This document shows, in pieces, positions 1 to 8,731 of a DNA stretch of 64,000 bases. A program made the translations under genes and the position numbers. The stretch is from Caviibacter sp963550915 (GTDB lineage Bacteria > Fusobacteriota > Fusobacteriia > Fusobacteriales > Leptotrichiaceae): contig CAUVEB010000002.1 in NCBI GenBank assembly GCA_963550915.1, positions 1 through 64,000 on the forward strand, given 5' to 3'. Within the stretch, counting starts at the first letter, position 1, and every line of letters begins with the position of its first letter. Below the pieces are notes generated by a model. It was given only the letters and a program-made list of their open reading frames with translations, did not search any database and was not told where the DNA came from.

Positions 1-166
1 TTAATGTATTTTCTATACTCTTTTTTATTTTCTCATCTTTATATGTGTTATAAAAATATATTAATTCAAATAAAAAGGACGGTTCAATAAAGCTTATCTG
101 CATATCTTTTTTTACTCTAAAATATGTAGCCTTATTATTTTTTAATCTATAATCTTGCATATCCAT
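1..166 (-). CDS. Unknown protein, N-terminal fragment (cut by window edge)
   Basis: The minus strand is open from an ATG at 166 to the window edge, giving 55 residues that start MDMQDYRLKNNK. A GGTGA-like ribosome site lies six bases upstream, and the gene starts one base after the whiA stop, so the two are almost certainly co-transcribed. The fragment is Lys/Ile/Phe/Tyr-rich with no signal peptide or clear motif. I do not recognise the family; the remaining part lies outside the window. Confidence 0.55.
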   Translation of the reverse strand, partial: MDMQDYRLKNNKATYFRVKKDMQISFIEPSFLFELIYFYNTYKDEKIKKSIENTL

Positions 167-167
167 A

Positions 168-1094
168 TTAATCACCAATATTCTCATATATTTCTTTAAT
201 TCTTCTAAATCTTCCACGTATACCTGATTTTGTAATATTTAATATATTACCTAATTCTTCAAGTGACATATCTTCATTATCAAGCCTTGCTCTTGCAAGC
301 TCTTGTAGTGGGTAGCTAAGTGTAGAAAGCCCTATTTTTTCATCTATTTTTTTTATCATATCTATTTGCATAAATGAAGTTTTTAGCTTTTTAGTTTCAT
401 TTGCAATTTCGTAATTAATATTTCTATTAATTTTAGATGAAATTTCTTTATTTATAGTAACTTCTTCATATTCAAAAAATGAAGTTACCCCACCAAGTAA
501 TACTATTATATCAAGTATATCCTCACAATTTCTAATATATACTATATTCTTATTCTTTTTTTCTGTTTGGAATATTCTTTTACCCATATTTCCTAAAAGT
601 AAGTATAAGAAAGTTGCTGCATCTTCTGTATCAACAAAAAAATCAATAGAATATCCTTTATTAGGGTCTTTTATATATCCACAAGATAAAAAATATCCCC
701 TTATTATACTAGAAGCTATAGTTCTATCTTCCATTTTAGTTATACCATAGGTTTTAAAATAGAATAGATCGTTTATAAACTTACTGTATACATTTATATT
801 ATTACTTTTTTCTTCAATTTTTATTATAAAGACATTATGCATACCAAGTTTATTATGTTTTGAATAACTAAATTGAAAAAATAGATTAGGTATTAATTTT
901 AAATTTTCATAAACTCTTCTTGCGATATAGTTTATTTCTGTTTTAAAGTATATACCATCACTTCTAAAGCTATTCTTTGATAAAAAAAGTCCAAAAAGTT
1001 CTGCTATTATTTCTTGCTGACTATTATTCTCATTTTTTTTATTTAATATCTCTTTTTTTAATTTATTTGAATATGAAACACTATTCTTTTCCAT
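168..1094 (-). CDS. whiA: DNA-binding protein WhiA
   Basis: This is a 308-residue protein matching WhiA in layout. The N-terminal two thirds (about 1-210) is a degenerate LAGLIDADG-type fold, with the typical 'LGNMGKRIF' and 'LLGGVTSFFEYE' segments. A C-terminal helix-turn-helix region (about 225-305) includes 'LGNILNITKSGIRGRFRRI', the WhiA HTH signature. In Actinobacteria WhiA acts on sporulation and division promoters; in Firmicutes it affects division and chromosome segregation. The start overlaps the MATE gene by 14 bases, implying coupling. The usual Firmicute neighbours (yvcJ, yvcK) are not in view; the downstream gene is an unknown fragment. Identity is well supported, the role here is inferred. 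Confidence 0.88.
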   Translation of the reverse strand: MEKNSVSYSNKLKKEILNKKNENNSQQEIIAELFGLFLSKNSFRSDGIYFKTEINYIARRVYENLKLIPNLFFQFSYSKHNKLGMHNVFIIKIEEKSNNINVYSKFINDLFYFKTYGITKMEDRTIASSIIRGYFLSCGYIKDPNKGYSIDFFVDTEDAATFLYLLLGNMGKRIFQTEKKNKNIVYIRNCEDILDIIVLLGGVTSFFEYEEVTINKEISSKINRNINYEIANETKKLKTSFMQIDMIKKIDEKIGLSTLSYPLQELARARLDNEDMSLEELGNILNITKSGIRGRFRRIKEIYENIGD

Positions 1095-2451
1095 ATTTCA
1101 TACCTGATTCCCATCTAATATTTTTTATTAGTATTAAAAACACTATTGCTGCCATTGTATTTGAGAATAAGTTACCTATAAATATTGAGTAATATCCTAA
1201 ATAAGCTTTAGTTACTAGTATAAATAGATATCTAAATAACCACACTCTTAAAAAGCCCATAATTAGTGGCACTATATTTTTACCCATAGCGTTAAATACT
1301 GCTTGGCATATCATAGCTACACCAAAAGGAATTATAGAGTAAGTGTAGTATTTAAGAGATTCATTAGCTATATTTAATACATCTTTTTTATACGTAAACA
1401 TTCCTGTAAGTTTTGGTGTTGTAGGTAGTACAATTATTATTGTAAAAAAGGCAATTACAAAACTTATTATTATTCCTACCTTAAATATTTCTTTTGCTCT
1501 TTTAATATTTTTTATACCTATATTTATACTAACCATAGTTGTAACTGCTGTACTTATACATGCAGGTAGTTGAAAACAAATACTGTTTATATACCCTGCT
1601 ATACCAAGACCTGCTAAAACTGTTCTACCATAATGTTCTATTTCCATATTGATTAATAGAAAACCTAAATTTATCATCATAAAACTAAGCATAGAAGGTA
1701 TTCCAAGCCTTATAAGTTCATATACTATAGCTTTATTGAATTTATATTCATAAATATCTAGTTTATATAAATAATCTTTAAAAAATAGGTCATAATACAT
1801 CCATATCGCTGTTATAACATAAGCAAAAAGCGAAGCAATTACAGCTCCTTTTATTTCTAATTTTAATACTACCAAAAATATTGTATTAAATAGTATTTTT
1901 AATATTAATAAAACTATCATTCTATAAAAAGGTGACTCAGGATTTCCTGTTGCATTTTTTATTGAGTTAAATATTGCAGCTAAAAATTGAAAAGGTATAA
2001 CAACAGAATAAAGACTAATATACAAAAATACATCATATTTCATCACATCTGCTACTGTAGTTGACATATATTTAGCTATAACTATACTAATAGGTATTAA
2101 AAAAATTCCAACAAAAATAGAAAACATCAATATTTGAAGTGATATTTTTTTTACTTTTTTTGTATCTCCTATTCCTACCATTTGACCTATCATAGCCATT
2201 GCTGCTACACCTAGACCTTGCGACATTCCAAGCATAACATCAATTGCAGGTTTTGCATAAGTAATAGCACTTGTTCTTTCAGGCCCTATTGTTCTATTTA
2301 GAAAAAGACCGTCAGTAAAAGGAACCATTGACTGTACCAAAGCCATCATAAATGTAGGTATACTAAGTAGTAATAGGGTATTTAAAACACTACCATTTAA
2401 TATTAGATTTCTACGACTTGTCATATCAAGTTTTGTAATACCTATTGCCAC
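1081..2451 (-). CDS. MATE-family multidrug/sodium antiporter
   Basis: This 456-residue hydrophobic protein has about twelve membrane segments in two similar halves, the MATE arrangement. The N-terminal region 'LSIPTFMMALVQSMVPFTDGLFLNRTIG' (split here as a typical first-helix and loop) and 'GMSQGLGVAAMAMIGQ' match family consensus positions. MATE proteins export cationic drugs or metabolites in exchange for Na+ or H+; the substrate cannot be read from sequence. The start is GTG at 2451, chosen for the GGAG site five bases upstream. A second ATG lies nine codons in. The 3' end overlaps whiA by 14 bases. A hairpin separates it from crr upstream. Confidence 0.88.
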   Translation of the reverse strand: MAIGITKLDMTSRRNLILNGSVLNTLLLLSIPTFMMALVQSMVPFTDGLFLNRTIGPERTSAITYAKPAIDVMLGMSQGLGVAAMAMIGQMVGIGDTKKVKKISLQILMFSIFVGIFLIPISIVIAKYMSTTVADVMKYDVFLYISLYSVVIPFQFLAAIFNSIKNATGNPESPFYRMIVLLILKILFNTIFLVVLKLEIKGAVIASLFAYVITAIWMYYDLFFKDYLYKLDIYEYKFNKAIVYELIRLGIPSMLSFMMINLGFLLINMEIEHYGRTVLAGLGIAGYINSICFQLPACISTAVTTMVSINIGIKNIKRAKEIFKVGIIISFVIAFFTIIIVLPTTPKLTGMFTYKKDVLNIANESLKYYTYSIIPFGVAMICQAVFNAMGKNIVPLIMGFLRVWLFRYLFILVTKAYLGYYSIFIGNLFSNTMAAIVFLILIKNIRWESGMKYGKE

Positions 2452-2469
2452 AATTTCTCCTAAGTAACT

Positions 2470-2492
2470 TAAAAGGCATGTTTACACATGCC
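2470..2492 (-). terminator. Hairpin downstream of crr
   Basis: On the minus strand GGCATGT and ACATGCC form a perfect 7-bp stem around a 4-base loop, followed by TTTT. It lies six bases after the crr stop. The U-run is short, so it may attenuate rather than stop transcription into the MATE gene. Confidence 0.65.
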
Positions 2493-2497
2493 ATTTA

Positions 2498-3007
2498 TTA
2501 TAATTCAATTTCAATTATCGTTTCATTTCCTGCATGCACTGTTTGATTTTCAAAAGTTTTTATTGATTTATATTCTTCTGAATCTAATACAACTACCGGT
2601 GTTATAACTGACGGTGAATTAGCTTTTAAAAATTCTAAATCATATTTAATAATAGGATCTCCAGCTTTAACGTTGTCTCCTTCTTTTGCAATTATTTCAA
2701 AACCTTGTCCTTTTAATTCAACAGTATTTAAGCCAAAATGAACTAATATATTTACTCCTTCTTTTGTTTCAACTGTGAATGCGTGTCCAGTTTCAAATAA
2801 TTGACCTATAACTCCGTCAACAGGTGCAACTATTGTCCCAGATTCTACTGGTTCAATTCCTATTCCGTCCCCTAACATTTTTGTTGCAAATGTTTCATCA
2901 GGTACTTCTGATATTGGTAATACTCTACCATTAATTGGTGCTTTTATTATACTTTTTAAAACTTTTGGTTCTTCTTTTTTTGAAAATAACTTTGAAAAAA
3001 ATCCCAT
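2498..3007 (-). CDS. crr: PTS glucose-type EIIA component
   Basis: This is a free-standing 169-residue EIIA-Glc domain of the phosphoenolpyruvate sugar phosphotransferase system. It is a cytoplasmic phosphocarrier between HPr and a EIIBC permease. The active histidine is His90 in 'NILVHFGLNTVEL', with the second active-site histidine His75 in 'TGHAF', the same spacing as in E. coli Crr. The N-terminal helix MGFFSKLFSKKEE is amphipathic and could touch the membrane. It has its own promoter (3036-3064) and a strong AAAGGAG site. No EIIBC gene is in the window, so the sugar and any regulatory role are unknown. Confidence 0.92.
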   Translation of the reverse strand: MGFFSKLFSKKEEPKVLKSIIKAPINGRVLPISEVPDETFATKMLGDGIGIEPVESGTIVAPVDGVIGQLFETGHAFTVETKEGVNILVHFGLNTVELKGQGFEIIAKEGDNVKAGDPIIKYDLEFLKANSPSVITPVVVLDSEEYKSIKTFENQTVHAGNETIIEIEL

Positions 3008-3035
3008 AATATTCTCCTTTAAAATTATATACTTA

Positions 3036-3064
3036 ATATTACCATAAGTAGGCTACTATTTCAA
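3036..3064 (-). promoter_or_regulatory. Sigma-70-type promoter for crr
   Basis: The minus strand reads TTGAAA, 17 bases, TAATAT, between msrAB and crr. The -35 is at 3059-3064 and the -10 at 3036-3041. It lies about 30 bases before the crr ATG. Confidence 0.7.
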
Positions 3065-3073
3065 TAAATTTAA

Positions 3074-3988
3074 CTAACTTATAAACTGCATATAATATGC
3101 GTAACCTTGTTTTTTCATTTCATTATAAGGAATGAATTTAAGTGATGCACTATTTATACAATATCTAGTACCACTAAATTCTTCAAATACATGCCCTAAA
3201 TGTGAGTTTGTATTTTTACTTATTACTTCTGTTCTTATAAGGTTATGACTTTTATCTGTTTCATATTTAATTACATCGTTGTTTATTGGTGCAGAAAAAG
3301 CAGGCCAACCACAACCAGATTCAAATTTTTCATTTGATAAAAATAAAGGCTCTCCCGATGTTATATCAACATATATACCCTTATCAAACATATCATTGTA
3401 CTCATTATTAAAAGGCTTTTCTGTTGCCTTATTTTGAGTAACTTCATATTGAAAGCTACTTAATTTTGATATATCTTTAATATAAAAACTTGAATCAACA
3501 ACCGGTTTTATAGGAGCTGATATGTCTATATGACAATATCCCCCTTTATTTTTTTCAAGATAATCTTGATGATATTCTTCTGCTAGTGCAAAATTTTTCA
3601 TTTTAAAAACTTCTACTACTATCTTTTTATTATACTTACTTTGCTCATATTCCATTATTCTGTTAATAGTTTTTATGTCTTCATCATAAATATAGTATAT
3701 ACCTGTTCTATACTGTGTACCAACATCATTACCTTGTTTATTTAATGTAAACGGATTAATAACCTTGAAAAAATGAGTTAAAATTATTCCAAGCGTTATC
3801 ATCTCATCATCATATACTACTTTTAGTGCTTCTGCATGTCCTGTATTCTTTATTTTTAAATAATCTGTTACTTCTGTATCTCCATTAATATATCCTACAC
3901 ACGTTTCATTTATACCTATTATCCTTCTAAAGTATGCTTGCATTCCCCAAAAACAACCTCCTGCAAGATATATACTTTTTTTAGCCAT
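3074..3988 (-). CDS. msrAB: Fused peptide methionine sulfoxide reductase MsrA-MsrB
   Basis: The 304-residue protein carries two domains that repair oxidised methionine. Residues about 1-160 are MsrA (S-epimer), with the catalytic Cys12 in 'GGCFWG'. Residues about 175-300 are MsrB (R-epimer), with 'SGCGWPAFSAP' and the catalytic Cys277 in 'RYCINSASLKF'. There is no signal peptide, so it should act in the cytoplasm, unlike the exported PilB/MsrAB fusions of Neisseria. A GGAGGAG site supports the start. It overlaps the upstream O-antigen-ligase-like gene by eight bases and is the last gene of the rpsB-led run. No terminator was seen before the crr promoter. Confidence 0.93.
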   Translation of the reverse strand: MAKKSIYLAGGCFWGMQAYFRRIIGINETCVGYINGDTEVTDYLKIKNTGHAEALKVVYDDEMITLGIILTHFFKVINPFTLNKQGNDVGTQYRTGIYYIYDEDIKTINRIMEYEQSKYNKKIVVEVFKMKNFALAEEYHQDYLEKNKGGYCHIDISAPIKPVVDSSFYIKDISKLSSFQYEVTQNKATEKPFNNEYNDMFDKGIYVDITSGEPLFLSNEKFESGCGWPAFSAPINNDVIKYETDKSHNLIRTEVISKNTNSHLGHVFEEFSGTRYCINSASLKFIPYNEMKKQGYAYYMQFIS

Positions 3989-5015
3989 CTATTTTTTTCT
4001 CCTCCTTTGATGTAAAAACAATCATATATACGACAAGTGTTTGATACCACAATGTTGTATAATCTGCTATTCCGTGTACCATTATCAAAGTTAATATGAC
4101 TATTTTTGTCCTATTTAATTTTAAGTCGTAAAGATATAAAATAATTAAAATTAAAAGTCCTATCAAACCATAGCTTAATATTAATTCAATTAAGATATTG
4201 TGTGTGTGTGCATAAACATTGTTTGTAAAATAGTAAAAATAAGCTGTCCCGTGTCCTAGTAAAACATTTGTTTTAATAGCTTTAATTCCCATATACCAAA
4301 TATCCATTCTTAATTTTAGATATTGTGATATACTGTCTGTCCTTATAAAAGGAAATATCCCCTTATATACTCCGATAGAATACATTAATATTACTGTAGA
4401 TAAAATTATTGTATATATTTTTTTAAAATTTAAAAATACGTAAACTAATAACGCTAATATTATAGCTATAAGTGAAAATCTTGATCCTGTTGCAACTATT
4501 GTTGCCATACTAACTAAAAATATTAAAAAATATTTAATATTTTCTTTTGTTTTAGTTAGCGATAATATAGCTATAAATGTAAGATATGAGCCGTAGTAGT
4601 TAGGATTAAAATAACTAAAGTATCCAACCCTTTCTTTTGTAATAAGATAATAAATAATATGTGCTATATTCACAAAAACACTTGTATACAACACAATATT
4701 TTCAATGTTTTCTCTTGTTTTATTAGTTAAATTTAAGTAAAAACTGTATACAAAAAAGTAGAATATAAGCAAGGCATTAATTAAAATACCTAAAAAATTT
4801 CTGTAGTATAGTGCTATTATGCTATTTAAAAGTAAAAAGTATACACCATATTTTTGTTTTTTTGTAAGACTTACTTTGTATCCTTTAATTAATATGTATA
4901 ATAATATTATTATAGCCTGTAATATAGCTAATACGTACGATATACCAAGCAAAAATGCTTGTAAATATATTAGAAATATTAGTTTTTTATCTTCCTGTGC
5001 TTCCAAATCCGCCAT
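3981..5015 (-). CDS. O-antigen ligase/polymerase-like membrane protein
   Basis: This polytopic protein of about 344 residues has some ten hydrophobic segments. It carries a Wzy/WaaL-type core: 'VATGSRFSLIA' in the middle and, near the C-terminus, a loop with 'GHGTAYFYYF' and 'AHTHNILIELILSYGLIG'. Arg and His residues in those positions are the conserved features of this family, which joins or polymerises lipid-linked glycans on the periplasmic face. The start is uncertain: ATGs lie at 5069, 5051 and 5015, all inside dut. I chose 5015 because it minimises the overlap, though its GGAG is too close to be ideal. The substrate is unknown, since no glycosyltransferase cluster is near. Confidence 0.75.
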   Translation of the reverse strand: MADLEAQEDKKLIFLIYLQAFLLGISYVLAILQAIIILLYILIKGYKVSLTKKQKYGVYFLLLNSIIALYYRNFLGILINALLIFYFFVYSFYLNLTNKTRENIENIVLYTSVFVNIAHIIYYLITKERVGYFSYFNPNYYGSYLTFIAILSLTKTKENIKYFLIFLVSMATIVATGSRFSLIAIILALLVYVFLNFKKIYTIILSTVILMYSIGVYKGIFPFIRTDSISQYLKLRMDIWYMGIKAIKTNVLLGHGTAYFYYFTNNVYAHTHNILIELILSYGLIGLLILIILYLYDLKLNRTKIVILTLIMVHGIADYTTLWYQTLVVYMIVFTSKEEKKIDG

Positions 5016-5415
5016 CTCCACGTACTGTATCACTAAGCTTATCAACTTCATTAAATTCTTGCATAACATATGGTGTGAAAACTATTTGTGCTATTCTTTC
5101 TTTGTCTTCTATAACAACTTCTTTATCTGATTGATTATACATGGCAACCATTATTTCACCACGATAATCACTGTCTATAACTCCCACCTTATTTGCCGGT
5201 GCAAGTCCTTTTTTTACAGCCATGCCACTTCTTGCATAAACAAGTCCTACAAGTCCATCTGGTATTTCCATACAAATACCTGTATGTATCATTTTTGTTT
5301 CAAAAGGTTTTATTACAATACTTTCATCTAAACAAGCATATAGGTCTGCACCTGCTGAATATTTAGTACCATATGTAGGTATAGTTGCATTTTCTTTTAT
5401 TTTTTTAATATTCAT
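4987..5415 (-). CDS. dut: dUTP diphosphatase (dUTPase)
   Basis: This 142-residue trimeric dUTPase hydrolyses dUTP to dUMP and pyrophosphate, keeping uracil out of DNA and feeding dTMP synthesis. The five family motifs are in order: 'AGADLYA' (1), 'YARSGMA' (2), 'GVIDSDYRGEI' (3), 'ERIAQIVF' (4) and the C-terminal arm 'RGDGGFGSTGR' (5). The AAAGGAAATAGT leader supports the ATG at 5415. It lies 15 bases downstream of mreB in the long rpsB-led transcription unit, and its 3' end overlaps the next membrane-protein gene. Confidence 0.95.
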   Translation of the reverse strand: MNIKKIKENATIPTYGTKYSAGADLYACLDESIVIKPFETKMIHTGICMEIPDGLVGLVYARSGMAVKKGLAPANKVGVIDSDYRGEIMVAMYNQSDKEVVIEDKERIAQIVFTPYVMQEFNEVDKLSDTVRGDGGFGSTGR

Positions 5416-5430
5416 ACTATTTCCTTTATT

Positions 5431-6465
5431 TTAGTTTTCTTTCATAAGTAAAGTTCTTAATATATTCTTGTTATCAAAAGCAAGTCCAGCTCCAACAACC
5501 ACTGATTCTAACGGATTTTGAGGTATGTGTACTGGTATATTAACTGATTGTTCTATATACTTATCAAGGTTTTTGATTAAAGCCCCTCCTCCAGTTAGAA
5601 CTATTCCATTGTCTAATATATCTGTTGCAATTTCAGGTGGGCATTTACTTAGTATTTCTTTAATACTATCTAATATAGTTTCAAGTATATCTATTATTGC
5701 ATGTTGTATTTGATTTGCACTTATTTCAAGCTCAATAGGTATATTAGTATTAAGATGTCTTCCTTTTATAGGCATTTTAATGTTCTCATCTTCTGGAACT
5801 TGTATTGCAGTTGCTAAGTTTTTCTTGATTTTTTCTGCTGTTCTATCACCTATAACTAATTTTAAGTTATCCTTAACATATTTTGCTATAGCTGCATCAA
5901 GACTGTTACCAGCAACTCTTATTGATTTACTTGCTACTATTTCATTAAGTGATAATACTGCTATATCAGTAGAACCTCCACCTATATCAATTACCATATT
6001 ACCCATAGGTAATGATATATTTACACCAGAACCTAGTACCGCTGCTCTTCCTTCTTCTAATATATATATTTTTCTTGCACCTGTCATTGATTCAAATAGG
6101 GCTCTTTTTTCAACTGTAGTAACCTCAATAGGCACACAAAGCATTACATCAGGTTTAAAAGGAGATACTCCATATATTTTTTTTATAAAATCATATAGCA
6201 TATCTCTTGCAGCATCAATATCAGAAATTACACCGTCTTTTAACGGCTTTATAACTACTATTGATTCTGGATTTTTACCTAACATTTCACGAGCTTCTTT
6301 TCCTACTGCAACAGTCTTACCTGTTTTTTTATCTTTTACAATAACAGATGGTTCATTTAGTACTATTTTTCTTTTTTGTTTATCATATATTAAAACATTT
6401 GAAGTCCCTAAATCTATAGCTAAATTTTTATTAACTCTAAAAAAATTAAATATTTTAGTTATCAT
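5431..6465 (-). CDS. mreB: Rod-shape actin homologue MreB
   Basis: This is a 344-residue bacterial actin that forms membrane-bound filaments directing lateral wall synthesis. The phosphate-1 motif is 'DLGTSNVLIY', the phosphate-2 region 'MVIDIGGGSTDIAV', and the adenosine motif 'IVLTGGGALIKNLD', all as in MreB/Mbl. The N-terminal segment 'MITKIFNFFRVNKN' is an amphipathic membrane anchor. mreC and mreD do not follow; dut is downstream by 15 bases and frr upstream by 14. Placement in a translation operon rather than an mre cluster suggests a second MreB/Mbl paralogue or a dispersed mre set; the sequence alone cannot decide. Confidence 0.93.
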   Translation of the reverse strand: MITKIFNFFRVNKNLAIDLGTSNVLIYDKQKRKIVLNEPSVIVKDKKTGKTVAVGKEAREMLGKNPESIVVIKPLKDGVISDIDAARDMLYDFIKKIYGVSPFKPDVMLCVPIEVTTVEKRALFESMTGARKIYILEEGRAAVLGSGVNISLPMGNMVIDIGGGSTDIAVLSLNEIVASKSIRVAGNSLDAAIAKYVKDNLKLVIGDRTAEKIKKNLATAIQVPEDENIKMPIKGRHLNTNIPIELEISANQIQHAIIDILETILDSIKEILSKCPPEIATDILDNGIVLTGGGALIKNLDKYIEQSVNIPVHIPQNPLESVVVGAGLAFDNKNILRTLLMKEN

Positions 6466-6479
6466 ATTTTTCCCCTATA

Positions 6480-7037
6480 TTATATACTTAATAATTCTTT
6501 TTCCTTTTTAGCTAATATTTCATCTATAGTTGCAACATATTTGTCTGTTAATTTTTGAACTTCTGTTTCTGCATTTTTTAATTCATCTTCAGAAATTTCA
6601 CTATCTTTTTCTAATTTTTTAAGTTTAGTATTTGCATCTTTTCTAATATTTCTTATTGCAATTTTTCCTTCTTCAGCCTCTTTTTTTACAACCTTAACAT
6701 ATTCTTTTCTTCTTTCTTGTGTAAGTTCAGGTATAACAAGTCTAATAACTCTACCGTCATTTGAAGGTGTAAATCCTAAATTAGCTTTCATTATTTCCTT
6801 TTCAATAGCAGGTATTAATGATTTATCCCATGGGTCAATTAATATTAATCTGCTTTCAGGTGCTGATAATGTTCCAACTTGATTAAGTGGTGTTTTTTGA
6901 CCAAAATAGTCAACACTTACTCCGTCTATCATTGCAACATTTGCTCTTCCTGCTCTAACATGTGAAAATCTAATTTTTGTGCTTTCTACTGTTTTGTCCA
7001 TTTTTTCTTCTGTTTCCATTAAAATTTCATCTAGCAT
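6480..7037 (-). CDS. frr: Ribosome recycling factor
   Basis: This 185-residue protein has the full length and motif set of RRF. It releases the post-termination ribosome from mRNA together with EF-G. Recognisable elements are 'RAGRANVAMIDGVSVDYFG', 'TPLNQVGTLSAPE', 'NDGRVIRLVIPELTQERR' and the C-terminal helix 'KLTDKYVATIDEILAKKEKEL'. A TAAGGGG site precedes the ATG. It follows pyrH by 17 bases; the order rpsB-tsf-pyrH-frr is widely conserved in bacteria. Confidence 0.96.
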   Translation of the reverse strand: MLDEILMETEEKMDKTVESTKIRFSHVRAGRANVAMIDGVSVDYFGQKTPLNQVGTLSAPESRLILIDPWDKSLIPAIEKEIMKANLGFTPSNDGRVIRLVIPELTQERRKEYVKVVKKEAEEGKIAIRNIRKDANTKLKKLEKDSEISEDELKNAETEVQKLTDKYVATIDEILAKKEKELLSI

Positions 7038-7054
7038 ATTTATCCCCTTATATT

Positions 7055-7768
7055 TTATTTTTCATTTGTAACTACTGTACCTATTTTTTCACCATTTACC
7101 ATTCTCATCATATTTCCTTTTTCAAGAGCATTAAATACGATAATCGGCATATTGTTTTCACGGCAAAGTGATAATGCTGTTGCGTCCATTACTCTTAGAT
7201 TATCAACTATTGCTTTTTCAAAACTAATTTTTTCATATTTTACTGCATCAGGATATTTAACAGGGTCTTTATCATATATACCGTCTACTTTTGTTCCTTT
7301 TGCTAATATATCAGCATGTATTTCAATTGCTCTTATAGCTCCACCTGAATCAGTTGTAAAATATGGCATACCAGTTCCACCAGAAAATATTACTACACGT
7401 CCTTTTTCAAGATGTCTTATAGCTCTTCTTCTAATATATGGTTCTGCCACTTCAGGCATACTAATGGATGTTAAAAGTCTTGTTGGGACTCCAACACTTT
7501 CAATAAAGTTTTGAAGTGCTAAACCATTCATAATAGTTGCAAGCATACCCATAGTATCTCCAGTTGCTCTATCTACTCCATGATTTTGTCCAGAAAGACC
7601 TCTAAAGATATTTCCACCACCTATAACTATAGCTACTTGTACTCCGTTATCATGTAATTCTTTTACTTGATTTGCAAAACTAAGTAGTACTTCTTCATCA
7701 AATCCAAAATTTTTATTACCAGCAAGTGCTTCTCCACTTAGCTTTAAAAGTATTCTCTTATACTTCAT
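7055..7768 (-). CDS. pyrH: UMP kinase
   Basis: This 237-residue hexameric kinase of the amino-acid kinase fold makes UDP from UMP and ATP. Landmarks are 'LLKLSGEALAG' at the N-terminus, 'VIGGGNIFRG', 'DRATGDTMGMLATIMNGLAL' and 'GGTGMPYFTTDSGGAIRA' for nucleotide binding. The gene begins just after a terminator-like hairpin that separates it from tsf, so its level is probably set by read-through from rpsB-tsf. TAAGGGGAAATT precedes the ATG. Confidence 0.96.
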   Translation of the reverse strand: MKYKRILLKLSGEALAGNKNFGFDEEVLLSFANQVKELHDNGVQVAIVIGGGNIFRGLSGQNHGVDRATGDTMGMLATIMNGLALQNFIESVGVPTRLLTSISMPEVAEPYIRRRAIRHLEKGRVVIFSGGTGMPYFTTDSGGAIRAIEIHADILAKGTKVDGIYDKDPVKYPDAVKYEKISFEKAIVDNLRVMDATALSLCRENNMPIIVFNALEKGNMMRMVNGEKIGTVVTNEK

Positions 7769-7785
7769 AATTTCCCCTTATTTTG

Positions 7786-7817
7786 AAAAAAAAGGGTTAG
7801 ATTCTAAACCCTTTTTA
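7786..7817 (-). terminator. Intrinsic terminator/attenuator between tsf and pyrH
   Basis: After the tsf stop the minus strand reads AAAAAGGGTT, an 8-base loop, AACCC and a run of eight T. The stem and U-run are those of a good intrinsic terminator inside an otherwise conserved operon. I see no clear promoter between it and pyrH, so partial read-through is likely. Confidence 0.75.
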
Positions 7818-7826
7818 TTATGTTAT

Positions 7827-8729
7827 TTATTTCCCAGAAATTTGTGCTGCAACTTCAGCTGCAAAATCTTCTTCTTTCTTTTCTATTCCATCTCCAACTT
7901 TATATCTTACAAAGCTTACTATTTTTAATGGTGCATAGAATGTAGCAACTGATTTTTTGTCATCTCTTACATATTTTTGTTCGTTTAGACAATTTTCTTC
8001 ATAGTATTTTCTAATTTTACCAGAAATAATTTTTTCTATCATTTCTTCTTTAACTTCTTTACCTTTTGATGCTGCTTCTTCTAAGAATTGATGTCTTAAA
8101 ATTTCTTCTTCTCTATGTATGTCTTCTGGTGTTACATCTTCTTTTGATAAGAATCTTGGATCCATTGCTGCAACGTGCATTGCAACTCCACGTGCCTTAT
8201 CTGAATTTTCAACACTGTATTCTCCTGTAGATTCTACAAGAACACCAATTTTTCCACCCATATGAACATAGTCAACTATAAATCCATCTGTATTTATTAG
8301 TTCAAGTCTTCTAATATTCATATTTTCACCAATTTTAGCAATTAATTCTGTAAGTAATGCTTCAATTGTTTTACCATCTATTTCAACATTTTTTAATTCT
8401 TCTACTGTTTTAACTTCTGAATTTAAAACTGTTTTAACTAATAGTTCTCCAAAAGTTTTAAAGTCATCATTTTTAGCAACGAAGTCTGTTTCTGAGTTGA
8501 ATTCTAATACTGCTGCTTTTTTATGACATTCTGAAACTGCTGTAAATACTAGTCCTTCTGCTGCAACTCTTCCTGATTTCTTAGCTGCTTTTGAAATTCC
8601 TTTTTCACGAAGCCAGTCAATTGCTTTTTCTATATTAGCATCATTTTCTTCTAATGCTTTTTTACAATCAAGCATTCCAGCTCCAGTTCTTTCTCTTAAT
8701 TCTTTTACTAATGCCGCTGTTATTGCCAT
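7827..8729 (-). CDS. tsf: Elongation factor Ts
   Basis: This is a 300-residue guanine-nucleotide exchange factor for EF-Tu. The UBA-like N-terminus contains 'ELRERTGAGMLDCKKALEE'. The core carries 'AVLEFNSETDFVAKNDDFK', which reads the EF-Tu Mg2+ site through the conserved TDFVA stretch. The C-terminal part includes 'HVAAMDPRFLSKEDV' and a coiled-coil-like segment. It starts two bases after rpsB ends, with GGGGGAATAGTA before the ATG. The gene is followed by a terminator that partly insulates pyrH. Confidence 0.96.
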   Translation of the reverse strand: MAITAALVKELRERTGAGMLDCKKALEENDANIEKAIDWLREKGISKAAKKSGRVAAEGLVFTAVSECHKKAAVLEFNSETDFVAKNDDFKTFGELLVKTVLNSEVKTVEELKNVEIDGKTIEALLTELIAKIGENMNIRRLELINTDGFIVDYVHMGGKIGVLVESTGEYSVENSDKARGVAMHVAAMDPRFLSKEDVTPEDIHREEEILRHQFLEEAASKGKEVKEEMIEKIISGKIRKYYEENCLNEQKYVRDDKKSVATFYAPLKIVSFVRYKVGDGIEKKEEDFAAEVAAQISGK

Positions 8730-8731
8730 TA

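Noticed and set aside
5780..6511. 243-residue plus-strand open frame
   Set aside because: It is antisense to mreB, whose motifs are complete; composition is low-complexity Ser/Ile/Phe.
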